Source: Thalassia testudinum
Taxonomy: Eukaryota > Streptophyta > Magnoliopsida > Alismatales > Hydrocharitaceae
NCBI GenBank assembly: GCA_037157565.1
Contig: JAZHRO010000046.1
Coordinates: forward strand, 13,738,501 to 13,802,500
DNA: 64,000 nucleotides
Direction of reading: 5' to 3'
Program-made: the position numbers and the translations under genes
Part shown: one piece after another, positions 45,011-55,724 of the stretch
How the letters are laid out: each line of letters opens with the position of its first letter
How positions within the stretch are numbered: the stretch's first letter is position 1
Notes under the pieces: generated by a model
Told to the model about the DNA's origin: nothing
What the model saw: only the letters and a program-made list of their open reading frames with translations
The model's database searches: none

Positions 45011-47957
45011 TGTTAACAAGGACAAGATCGGTTGTTTTATAAAGATAAAGGAGGTTGCATCATAGTATAGATGAAATCGCCTTGAAAACAAATAAAAATT
45101 TTATTACTCGAAAACCTAAGTATCCGAGGTTGAACACATGGAGCAAATGGAATTTATTCACTAATCTCAATAATGTAATTTGAACACTAAAATCTACTCA
45201 AAATCTAATTTGGAATATAATGCAAAAGTTTATGAATTAAAATGTAGCAAAAATAAAGAGATTGAATCAGATGTAAAAGTATTTGATTCTTCTTTGATCT
45301 TCTCTTCTCTTTCTCTTCTTCTCTGCCTTAGCTCTCTTCTTCCTTCTCTTTTCTTCTTAGCTTTTCTCTTACCTTAGCCTTGCCTTCTCTGCCTTTCTTC
45401 TTCTTCTTCTATTCTTTAGCCTTCTTCTTTCTTCTTTCTTTCTTCTTGGCTTCTCTTTTTTGTTGCCTTCTCCTTCCTTCCTTTTTTTAGCTTTCTTGAC
45501 CCTTGATTTCTTCCTTAGTTTCTTTGCTACAGTGCCATCTCTTTCCCTTGGCTTTTGCCTTTAGCTTTGCCTTTGCCTTGTGCTTTCCTTCTTCTTCCTT
45601 CCTGCTTGGCTGCACCTTTTCCTTCCTTCTTCCTTCTGCTCTTTGCTTTGACTCGCTTTTGCCTTATCTTTCTTCTTCTGCCTTGCTTGCTACCTTCTCC
45701 TGCCCTTCTCTTTCTTCTTCAGCTGCGCCTCTTCCTTCCTTCTTTTTCCTTAGCTTCTCAGCTTGCCTTGCCTTAGCTCCTCTTCCTTCTCCTTCTTTCT
45801 TTGCACAGCGAAGAGTAAAACCTACCCCTACCCCCCCGCGTACATTCTCTCTCTATTTCTCTCTTGCGATCGCTCTCCCAGAGCTAGCCAGGTAATCGGG
45901 TTGGGTTACGCATGCCCGGGTCCAGACGCACCGGCATGGGTGGTGCACGAGGAGTGCGGGGTTAATCGGGTCGGTCAGCCAGGTCCGTGGGGGCATGGGT
46001 CGCGGATGAGGTGGGTGTGCGTGGGTGAGGGGACCTCACCCTATGCCTTGAGGCGAAGAGCAGGGAACACAAAAACAAGAGCAGGGAAACTGCGCGCTTG
46101 AGTTTCTGAGGTGGGACTAAAGGTCCCACCTACTTCTTCGCACCCGCAGGTGAGGTGCTTCACTCAATTGCCACAGTTGCAGTCGCTGAAGCCCTCGATA
46201 ACTGGGTGCGAAAGTGTTGTGGAAGGATTCCATTCACCTGGGGCTTGTCTGCCTGGGGCAATGCGGCCTAGAGAGAAGATACCAGCTCCTTCAAGCTAGC
46301 GTTAATGGCGGCATAGGCTCAGACCTGCACTTCACTGAACAAGGCCTTTCGGCCCCATTAGAGCACACAGGTAGCTTCGCCGTGGCAGGATGAAGGTAAA
46401 GCAGTGGGTGGCTGGCCACGAGGTGGCCTAGGCGTGCGTGCCTAGGTCGCTCTGTGGCCGTGAAGGTGGGTTTGGTCTGGGGGTGCTTGTGAGGGGTATG
46501 GCGGTTAGTGGAGGGGCGGATGACGATCAGTGGGTGATGGCGGAAGCTTTGAGGGGTCTGGAGAGGCTTGTGGAAGCGTGGAGTAGTGGAAGCACCTTCG
46601 CCAATGGTCAGCTGGAGATGGAGAAGGTGGTGGTGGTCTGCGGCATCGAGGGTTTTAAAGTGAAAAGAAAGAGAAGGGAAATGAAGAGTAGAGGGAGAGG
46701 AAGCGTTCTAACCTAACTAAGTGGACGAAGGGGGATAGAAGAGTGGCTGGCCATACCTGCCGCCGTCGGAGAAGAAGCGTCTAGAGGAGGGAGAACGGCG
46801 ACGACGACGAGGCTGGAGGCACTCACACGGGTATTGCGTGACGCAGAGGAAGATGGTGAAGATGGCTCTGCCATTGGTATTGTGGTAGAGCGACGAGAAG
46901 GAGGAGAAGGGGTCGTCGGAGCCTGTTGGGCACCTGGCCGGAGGAGAAGGGATGAAATTGGGGGTGGTTCTCGGGCCAAGTCAAGCTGAAGATGTGCGGC
47001 CGGAGATGAGGGTCTCTTTATAGGTGCTGGCAGGGCTCTTGTGCTTGGAAGGCAAGCTTCCAACCGTAAGAGTCCTCATCGAAAAAGGATTTCAGGGAGA
47101 TACCCAAATCTCTCGAGCTTTCACACGAGAGACTGGGTGCGACTCAAGTCATGGAATTGTGCTTAGATGGAAGGGAATTCCTCAGAGAATCTCCCTTCCA
47201 AATCTGGGAGGAGATCTCTAAGGAATCAGGGAGCAATCCCCCTCAATTCCTTGTCGGAGTAGGACTCCTCCGCTTTAATGGCAGAGGGACCTGATTGTAA
47301 GAGTGGCGAGGAAGATAGGGGGGTCTGTGTAATGAATTTCAAAAGCTAGGGGTCAAAATATAATTGGGTGGACTATTTTGCAAAGTAGGTCAAGGTGACC
47401 TTTCCTTAGGTCCAAATTTTGGTACAAAACTAATTTGGACCTAAGGAATCCAATGGTGAAGTTGGATTTTAGGTTTGATCACGTTTGACCAAATATTTTA
47501 CACAAAAACCCAAATTAGGTTAAATATCTAGCTAGGACCCCTACTTAGGTCAAAATAGGTTCAAAAGGCCAATTTGAAGGTTCTAAACCCAAGGGGATAT
47601 TTTTTCATGAATTTTAGAGGGTTTAATTGATTTTTATCCTGACCAGAACCTTTTTAAATTGAGTGAGTCTTTTTTAGGATTATAGAATGTCATTTAATTC
47701 TTAGATTGCACATGAACCCATTTCTGATTGAATCAACTCACTTTTTATTTTGTTAAGACCATTTCCCTATGTTCAGCCTTTAAGAAATCCTGTTGATGTA
47801 TTGCAATGGTAAAATTGCAATTTTACCCTTTGTTTCATGTTTTTTTCTCAAAACATTTATTCCTTGAATTAGGCCATTCTCTTGGTTATGTAGGAGCTTT
47901 TATTCTCTTTCTTAGGTCAAAATGAGCTAGTTAGGGCTCATGATGAGGTTCTCATCA
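45011..47957 (-). mobile_element. Solo LTR-beta
   Basis: 2947 bp with perfect target duplication ATGGG (45006-45010, 47958-47962). On the minus strand it starts TGATGAGAACCTCATCATGA and ends TTGTTAACA. It matches the LTR of the Athila element at 55725-58420: start hairpin, TTTGACC..AAATTGAAGG blocks, TATA (minus TATAAA, plus 47017-47022), the CGGGTCCAG.C.CACCGGC and GACCTCACCC.. blocks, a long pyrimidine tract (45295-45790) and the ..TTTTATTACTCG.. end. No internal region, so solo. Reading frames inside (46438-46716, 45503-45895) are not genes. Confidence 0.88.
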
Positions 47958-47962
47958 ATGGG

Positions 47963-48373
47963 TGAGAGCCATTAGGCAATCAACAGAGGGTATTTGATTT
48001 GGAGGGCGTGAAGTGGACTAGATGCAGTGGGAGCCGCTCAATGTGATCTAGAGATAGGCAGGAACATTTGGGCACTAGCTATAGGAAGCTAAATCAGAAT
48101 CAACCGTAGGATCAATCCAAGATGGAATGGATGGCTCTTATGTCTTGTATTCTTCATGAATGAACAAATGAAGAGAAGCGAGTTGCAGGCCTTTTGTGTA
48201 AATTGAAAAGAAGGCCTTTTAGCAAATCGATAGAAGATTTGTAAGAACACCAATAAGTGGTGAGGAATAATTACCAGATTGTCCCTAAACGCTTGCATAA
48301 TGGTCCCTGGTAGGTTTTGGCTTAATGACATGTGAAGGGAAGATTAAATAAGGACCTAAATGAAAGACATCAA
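47963..48373. other. Unclassified non-coding DNA
   Basis: Continuous with 44101-45010 before the LTR-beta insertion. No supported gene. ATCAA (48369-48373) may be the left target duplication of the next LTR; the right copy is not visible. Confidence 0.4.
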
Positions 48374-49601
48374 TGTAAGGACCTCTATTTTTGAAATGAC
48401 CCGCTACCCTTTTGGGTTGTTTAAGACGTCTGGATGAGCCGTCAGATGTCTGGATGGAGGGTCGGATGTCTGAAAGTAGATGAACCACACCTTGTTTTTC
48501 TTTTCTCGCACGCATGTAGCATGTGCACACCTCCTCCTTCCTCACCCAAACCCTAACCCTTTCCTATTTAAACCCCCCCTCACCCACGCCACTCTCCCCA
48601 TCTCCACCAGCCACCAACTCCATCCTTCACTTTCCTCCCTTCCTTCCAGCGTGGTGAGAGGAGAGGAAGAAGAGAGAGACGGAATGCGAAAGAGGAGAGG
48701 GGAGCGGGAGAGTGGGAGGAGAGCTAGAAGAGGAGCTCGCGAGAGAGTCGCGGGAGCTCAGAGGAGCTCGTGTAGGAGTTGAGGGCGGTGGCGAGGAGGA
48801 GGAGCTTGCGAGTAGGAGCCTTGGCCTCCTGCAATTGCTCCAGGCCTCGCGAAGGAGAGAGCTAGCGGGAGAGTTCTGCGTACTGGATATTTCATAGTAT
48901 CAGACGTCTGAAGCACATCGCAGACGTTTGGAATAGCAGAAGGACATCCAGAGCTGAAGCCGGACGTTTGAAAGCACGCTCAGTGCTAAGGTATGTGCTT
49001 CTGTGCGGTTTAGGGCCATGCAAGCCTTACCACAGGGATTTTGTCCAGCCTTTTTTTAGCTTTGTGCGTGTGTACGCAGGAGCAGGGCGTTGGAAAGGCG
49101 TGGGGTGCGCCCTTCAAGGTGCTTTTGGATGGTTGACACATCGCCAGACATCTGACCGTACCTCCAGATGATTAGAAGGAGAGTTCGATGTCCGAAACTC
49201 ACCTCAGACCATTGTGGAAGGGTTTGGACATCTGAGGTAGCCGCAGGAAACCCAAGGTGAGTACTGACGTCTGGGACTAGACCTAGATGTCTAATTTTGG
49301 ACAGTGTGAGTGTTTTTGGCCCGTTTAGGGCCCAAACGTAATCGGATTTTTGCAAACGAACTACCATTATTTTTCGCTTGAGTTTCTCTATGAGTTAGTG
49401 TCACTTGTATATGTTTTGGACTCATTTGATGCAGTTGGTTAATTATATAGGTCTCTAGCCAGTCGAGTACGCAGGAGCCGCGGAGCCGACGGGATCTATG
49501 ATCCGAGCCCCCATTCCTCCCGTGTTTGCCGGTAGAGTGGTTTACAGTAATATTATGATTTAAATAAATGAACTGCATGCTTAGAATAACTCGAATAAAT
49601 G

Positions 49602-49763
49602 CTAGGATGAGAATGAACCCTAGGGTAGGAACAGCTGAGTATGGTTTGAGCTATACTGTATACTTGAGATACATGTAGAACCCTAGGATGAGAATGAACC
49701 CTAGGGTAGGAACAAATGAGTATGGTTGAGCTACACTGTTTACTTGAGATGCCTGTAAAACTT
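49602..49763 (+). repeat. 81-bp tandem duplication
   Basis: CTAGGATGAGAATGAACCC begins units at 49602 and 49683; the second repeats the first with a few changes. Confidence 0.8.
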
Positions 49764-49935
49764 TAAATGCTAGCAAATGTACTGGTTATTTAGTATGATG
49801 CCATGTCAGTTAGAAAATATGGAAACGAAAATGTAAATAGAGAGATCTACAAGTTTGGAATATGAAACGAAAGGAATACCGGCATGAACCCTATGGGGAA
49901 TTAGGGGGAAAACTCTGGTAGATGGGAAGTGAGAT

Positions 49936-50171
49936 GGCCCTTGTGTACGCAGTACCAAGGAGAGCCACTGTCCCTTTAGTGTAGAGGGCTACTAGTCACC
50001 CATTGGGTTGAGCCCCGGGGTCAGGCCTAGACACTCTACACTGACTCTGTTTTGGCCCTCGTGTACGTGGTATTGATGTGAGCTACTTAGTGTAGGGTGG
50101 GAGCTAGCTGCCCCAAGGGGCCTAGGGTTAGGACTAGTTGCCCTACACCAACTTTTGTTAGGCACACTGGG
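49936..50171 (+). repeat. 118-bp imperfect tandem duplication
   Basis: GGCCCTTGTGTACGCAGTA at 49936 and GGCCCTCGTGTACGTGGTA at 50054. Both are followed by GAG(C)CACT..TTAGTGTAG.GGG..CTA and end in a GGGG..AGG..TAG.CCCTACAC-like stretch. Confidence 0.65.
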
Positions 50172-51064
50172 CAAACCAGGATAGTCGGATGAGGGTACGC
50201 GAACTGTGGAGGGGCGAGACTCCTGTTCTATTATGTTTTGAGAGGGTAAGGCCCTATACTGTTCCGTGTTGTACTTTTAGGCATACTCGCTAATAGAAAT
50301 GACTGACTGCGTGCCAGTGCGAGATAGCTACCCCCGTGTTTATCACGCGTGCCGTAGTCACTACTACGTCGTGACCATGACCCCGGGGTGGTTGACTGGG
50401 TGTAGGATTACCACGGGGGGCTCTCCTAGCTAGGAGAGCACCATGTGTACCTCCTACATCATGGAAAAGACTACAATCAAGATCGTTCCCATGAGGAACT
50501 GGCCAGATCAAGAAATGATTTAAGTGAATAAGGGAACAACAAATTAGAAGTACTTGGTTGAACTAAATGAAAATGGATAATTACTTAATTGCATAAATTA
50601 ATTGCTCATCTTAATTACATGTAAATGGCTAAATTACCATTTTACTCACCGTTCGCTGACTCTGAAAATTTTATAACCTTATTCAGGTCAAGGAGTTGAG
50701 TAGCCAGCACCACTAGCTGTAGAGGGAGCTAGGCCCAGTCGAGCCCAGCCTTAGCTGTGTTTTCTTACTGCTACCCTAGCTTATGTTGTTGCAGTGAGTA
50801 TTTTGTTCTATGTAATACTATTTCTATTACTTTTCTGCTATACTTTTCTCTGTCGTAGTTGTGATGGCCTGTAATATTGATAGACTTTTCGCTTTGTTTC
50901 TTTTACTGTCGCTTGTTTACTTTCTACTTAGTTACATTGCATGTGTGGATGTGAATTATTTTTTGCTTTTGGGTTATTTCTTGTTGGATGACTAGGTCTT
51001 GGGGTTAGTCGAGATGGGCCGGTCTCGAGTCCTGGAGGGATCTGGGATCGGGTCGTAATAGTTT

Positions 51065-52884
51065 TGATGCACCAAAATTATGTTTATTACTAAGACTGAC
51101 ATTTCAGGACTGATTAGCCCATATTTGTGGGCTATTTAAGTATCTAAATGTCTAGACATTAAGTTAATTTTAACATTTACATAGCATACATTATGATGTA
51201 AATAAATTAATTCATATTTTTAGCTCAAGTGCATAATTCATGCATTTAGAATTAACCTAGGGTTGCATACATTTAATTAGTTAATTAATTAGGTGCACTA
51301 TTTTAATTAACATAGAAGTTAAGGAGTTATGTATAAATAACCTAATTATTTTATTCTTTTATTCTTCTTCTCCTTTGCAGGTAACTCCTCCAACTCCGCC
51401 TCCTCCTCCTGCGCATCACATTGATTCCACAGTGTTTTGAATTTCAAATCTTGGTAGCCGTGGCTACAAAAGAGAAGGAAGAGCTGCCATTGAGGAAGAG
51501 GCCACCACCCCTTTGTTCCTCACTGTGCTTAGAGGACCTTGCTCCTCGTCCATTCCATACCACCGGCCTCCTACTGTGGCAGTGCGACTCCACCACCATG
51601 GGCATGTGGGGTGACAACCCACACCGCCAAGAGTCTTTGCAACATACCTTGCCAAGCGTGCCTACCACCGCATGCCCTTAGTTCATCTCCAGCGCACCAC
51701 GCCCACACCTTCATTCCCAGCACCCACGCCACCGCGTGCCATCTGCCCACCGCACGCCATCTGCCCACCTCACCTTAACCTTCACCATGCCCTCGCGCCT
51801 TCCTGCAGCACGCACCCGCATGCGCTGCACCCTTCACTGCAGTGCACCTTCTTTCCCCCATTACACTTCCGCCACCTTCTCTCACGCACAGCTCGCGTTC
51901 TTCAATGCCTCCCGCCCGCAGCAGCCAGCACGCCCACATGCCTGTTCGTTTGCAAAGCGCCCTCCAACAGCTCCTTCAGCGCACCCCAGCACCCCTACTT
52001 CAGCCCCTCCTCGCGCCTCCCTGCAGCACTTGCAGCCGGTGCCATCAGGCCACACCCGCACACCTCCACCCCAGCCACTTCAGCCCGCGTGCACCTCCAT
52101 GCATGCGTCTACGCCTCAGCCCCTGCTGCTCGTAGCACCTGCGCGCCTCCACCTCTAACCGTAGTGCACGCAAGAGTAGCAGCAACAGCCACTGCCGCCA
52201 CGGCTTCATCTCCTCCGACTGGCCGCCATCGACCACCAATGACCATGCCACGACCTCCACACGTAGCCCTCACCACTGACAACCTTCTTGCGCGAACACG
52301 CCTCCAGCTAATCCTTCCTCTTCTCAAGAACGCCAAGGGGAGTTCTTCGTTGTTTTGCTACAGGAAACTTGCAATTAGTTATTACATTTCAATGCCATTG
52401 CCAAAGTCTCATTTTTTATTTTAATATGTGATATATTGGGTGAAATTGCGACTTCATACTCATGCTTTCTTATAATTGCGTGGCTTTTGTTATTCACATC
52501 TTTTGACATTGGTTTTGGATTAAGATGTGCATAAATTCTCTCTAATGTATGTCAATTGGAAATTACATAGATTCATCACATATTTATTGAATATTTCAGT
52601 GAGGAAAAATTTCACATATACCCTTACATTTTCGAGTTATTATGTATCTTCTTTTCATCTCATTTCATGTCAGATCTGACTATGGATTTCGCACTTGATT
52701 GAACGAATACCAGAAAAATATTCATGATTTTATTCCATCATTGCCTCCCTGTGGACATGACCCGCTCTTCTCTGAGTGGTTTAATTTTTATTTTAATTAT
52801 TTTGTTAAGCGATTTTCCACCACTTTGATCCTACAACGACAAATCGTCTTAATACATTATTCGAAAGCGAAAATCATCTTATCA
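51065..52884 (+). repeat. 5' LTR of NA2
   Basis: 1820 bp, TGATGCACCA...ATCTTATCA. TATAAATA at 51332-51339. A hairpin TAGCCCA/TGGGCTA lies at about 51116-51136. A C-rich block (51400-52340), similar in style to that of NA1, generates overlapping frames such as 51672-52424 that I do not consider genes. The last ~500 bp resemble the NA1 LTR end (CTCCCTGTGGA.A.GAC, TTTTCCACCAC, CGAAAATC). Confidence 0.85.
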
Positions 52885-52886
52885 AA

Positions 52887-52904
52887 TGGCATCGTTGTCG
52901 GGGA
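52887..52904 (+). other. Primer binding site of NA2 (tRNA-Asp)
   Basis: TGGCATCGTTGTCGGGGA, two bases after the LTR; tRNA-Asp type with three transitions. Confidence 0.8.
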
Positions 52905-54079
52905 GGCAACAGACGCAATAATTTCACCAGATTGTATTCCTGATTATTTCTCATTGCACTGTGATCTGACCATTTATTATTTTTCTATGTGAGGAATTTG
53001 AGAGAAGAATTTGAGCGAGGAAATTGAGAGAGGTGACAGGCACATCTGGGAGAGGATGTCGATCTCGAGCAACGCCTACATGCAAGGAAGACAAAGGAGA
53101 CTTGGATCCCGCCTCCATAGGAGATTCTCCGTTTCATAAGTTTTATTTTTGTTTTCTCACCCTTGTAGTAATTGGGGTTGATTTTTTTTGGGAGCCTATT
53201 CCCTTTTCTTTAGATTTAGGTTTTCAATTTATTTTGTGGATTATTTACCCTTAATTTTCTTGTGCATAAGTAGCTAAAAAAAATTAAAAGAAAAAAACAT
53301 GAGGTACCTGCTAGAAGCTGCTTGCCCTTAGGTTGAACCATTTAGGAATGAATGAGCAGCATCTAGATCTAATTCTTGTCTTGCATATTGCATGAAGAAT
53401 GCTGGAATCAGGTATGCATTTCTAATTTCGCATTTCTACCTATCATGCAAATGCATTTGAATTAATTTTTAGACCACATAATCTGTCTTGAAGCAATCTA
53501 ACAAGTGGTCACATATATTCTTGAAAAAGGACTAATTAAAGGAGGGACATTTTAAAAACCAAGGATTTGATTTTCAAACTTGGTGTGCGATTCAAAATTC
53601 CAAATCTTTACGGTGTATGCACACTTATATCTCTTGCACCACGGCATGCGTTTATACACTCCTTAGGTTTCGAAATACTAGGACAAGAGCCCTCCTACCG
53701 TTGTATTATGAAGTGTTTAGAACTTGAGATCAAAGGTTTTGTAAATCCAAAGAGGGGGAAACCCTGTCATGGAATTTTGGGGGTAGTTGAGATGCACCGC
53801 GAAAGCACAACTTCAAAGGAAGGCTTAGGCCTACTTGCATCCCTCGATCTTTCATCTTTGGAGTTGCTCTACCATTTGAGATTTAGGGAAGAACACCTAA
53901 GCTCCAACTAAGTCTTCTTAGGCAATCCGTAGGTTGACAATAAGCACGTAAATTGATTGAACAATTGTATTGTCACCTACAATCTAACTTAAAATCAAAA
54001 GCCTAAACTGGGAAAGACCTAAAAAGTCCTTTTTGAATTGTGTTTTGCTTGGGGAATTCTGATTGAGGTGTGAGTTAGA
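52905..54079 (+). other. Untranslated leader of NA2
   Basis: Shares with NA1 the blocks CCTGCTAGAAGCTGC, GAATGAGCAGCATCTAG, GCATGAAGAATGCTGG and AGTGGTCAC (53308-53515). The frame at 53567-53911 has no support. Confidence 0.6.
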
Positions 54080-55724
54080 ATGGACCACATTGATTTTCAT
54101 CCTTTCACATCTTGCCCACACCCTTACCCCCACTCTGCACTCTTTGATCCCATCCGTCGAGATGGCCTATCCTTTGATGGACATAATGACAATCATTGGG
54201 ATCCGTTTTACTCCTATTATAGGAGTATTGGCCTAGTTAAGCCCCAAATCAGTGAGCAGAACCTAGGAGCGGGATTTGCTTTGCCCAATATCCCACACAC
54301 CATAGAAATACCCAACCCACCCTTCCTGAATAATTACAATGGTTGGACAGACACTCCTAGGTACTATAAGCCTGAGCTTGACTTCTCTCCTGATAGAAAT
54401 GACCTCTCCTCCTTGAAGATGGAAATACAGAAAATGCAAGATGAAATGATTGAATTGTTAGGAGAATCTTCGAGAGCAGGCCAACAAGAAAGAGATGAAA
54501 TTAGCCACCCAATCTACCCCATTGAGGATGATGTACACCCCTCTACAATTGATGCATCTCCCATGGGAGAGCTACACTTTAAGTTGGAGGGAAATTTTGG
54601 GGATTATGTAAGGGAGAATAGCTACTTTTCGAGGATCGATTTTGAAACCTCCCCATTAGATGACACTTCCTTGAGAGATCCATGCCTTAACTTGGAGGAA
54701 GATACATATGAAAGTAGCTATGCATTGGATGAAGAAAGGTGTCAAGCTGAGGAAGAAGATGATAAGGTTGAGTATCCACCTGAATTATATTGGAGTCAAA
54801 AGAAGGGAATGATGGTACCATTGGAAGACCTCGACCCAGATGATTGTATTTTCGTGACATTTGATGAAGTGGGATGAAGTTAAGTTGTTAATCCTACTCT
54901 CCCTTCTGATCACGAGATGGAACTCAAGCCCACCCTTAGAGAACCTAACCCTGAAGAAATTGACCTATCTGAGGAGTTTGATGTTACCGGTGTAAACCAT
55001 TTACCTCAGATAGATTACCCTAGGGGATCTGCTGAGATTTTAGATGATTCTAGACCTTGGGTATATGATGAATCATATGATGAGGAGAAGGATAAATTAC
55101 ATGAGGAACCTACATTCAAGATTTGGAGTGACACTAAGGGCGATTATGTCTTATTTGAAGAGTTAGCCCCTGAGGATTTACAAATTTGACCAAATTAGGT
55201 TTCCTTAGCATACCCATCGATGATATTTCTCCTCATGATGAAATGATGGAAAATTTGGAAGCAACTTCTAAGATTTATGTGGATTCACATATAGACTCCA
55301 GGGAACATTTGAGTAAAGAACAAGAACTCGGAGATGACATTGACAGGATATTCCCTAGATCTGTTGCTTCCAACCTGCCTTCATTTGTTTCAAAGTCACC
55401 CTCTAATTCGCTTATGTCTGAAGGTGAAATTTTGACTCCTGATGAAGTGCAGGAAGATACTTGTGATAGTGCAAGGAATGCTAGGGATGCAATTGAGGAT
55501 TTAGAAAGATTGTTAGGGATGGACACTGAGCTGATTAAACCCAACCTATATCTTATGGCCGTTCCACAAACTCGAAACTTGGACACCCTAGATGATCCTT
55601 GGCTCAGAGATATGCTCACTTTTATTCTGACCGAGGGGCTTAATAGACTAATATTTCCTGTAATGGAGTCTTAGGTATGGATTGATGATTTCTTTAGTGA
55701 AGCGTGGCGTTTTTTCACCGGGTT
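54080..55724 (+). pseudogene. NA2 ORF: conserved acidic protein of unknown function, split by Athila
   Basis: Starts MDHIDFHPF and is open for 265 codons to 54877, where TGA and TAA occur close together. The same frame continues 54884-55188, then shifts and runs 55186-55674 (a stop) and on to the insertion point within VWIDDFFSEAWRFFTG. Landmarks: SFDGHNDNHWDPFYSYY, GWTDTPRYYKP, a helix KMEIQKMQDEMIELLGES, long Asp/Glu-rich stretches, PPELYWSQKKGMMVPLEDLD, FKIWSDTKGDYVLFEELAPE, DPWLRDMLTFIL. The corresponding NA1 protein is collinear. It is less decayed than NA1 (about 3 stops and one shift). No known motif recognised; not a typical gag. Confidence 0.78.

Larger units (their letters stand above)
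48374..51060 (+). repeat. Probable chromovirus-type LTR
   Basis: Starts TGTAAGGACCTC and ends near GGGATCGGGTCGTAATA. The end resembles the ..GATCGGGTCGTGACA terminus common in plant chromovirus (Tekay-like) LTRs, with transitions in the last bases. TATTTAAA at 48565-48572 precedes a C-rich start. It contains many GACGTCTGG-like words (48423-49290) and two internal tandem duplications. The primer site that should follow is interrupted by NA2, so the assignment rests on the LTR alone. Confidence 0.5.
51065..55724 (+). mobile_element. NA2: relative of NA1, left part only
   Basis: 5' LTR 51065-52884, tRNA-Asp primer site 52887-52904, leader and the first ~550 codons of the same unknown ORF as NA1. 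The element is interrupted at 55725 by an Athila element that extends beyond the window, so its end and 3' LTR are not seen. Likely left target duplication is AGTTT (51060-51064). The post-primer sequence GGCAACAGACGCAATA and leader blocks match NA1; the LTRs are much less alike. Confidence 0.85.

Noticed and set aside
48374..51060. A full chromovirus element
   Set aside because: Only an LTR-like stretch is visible; no chromovirus gag, pol or chromodomain was found within the window.
51672..52424. 250-codon frame on the plus strand
   Set aside because: It lies in the C-rich part of the NA2 LTR; rich in Pro/Ala/Ser/His without any domain, with competing frames on both strands.
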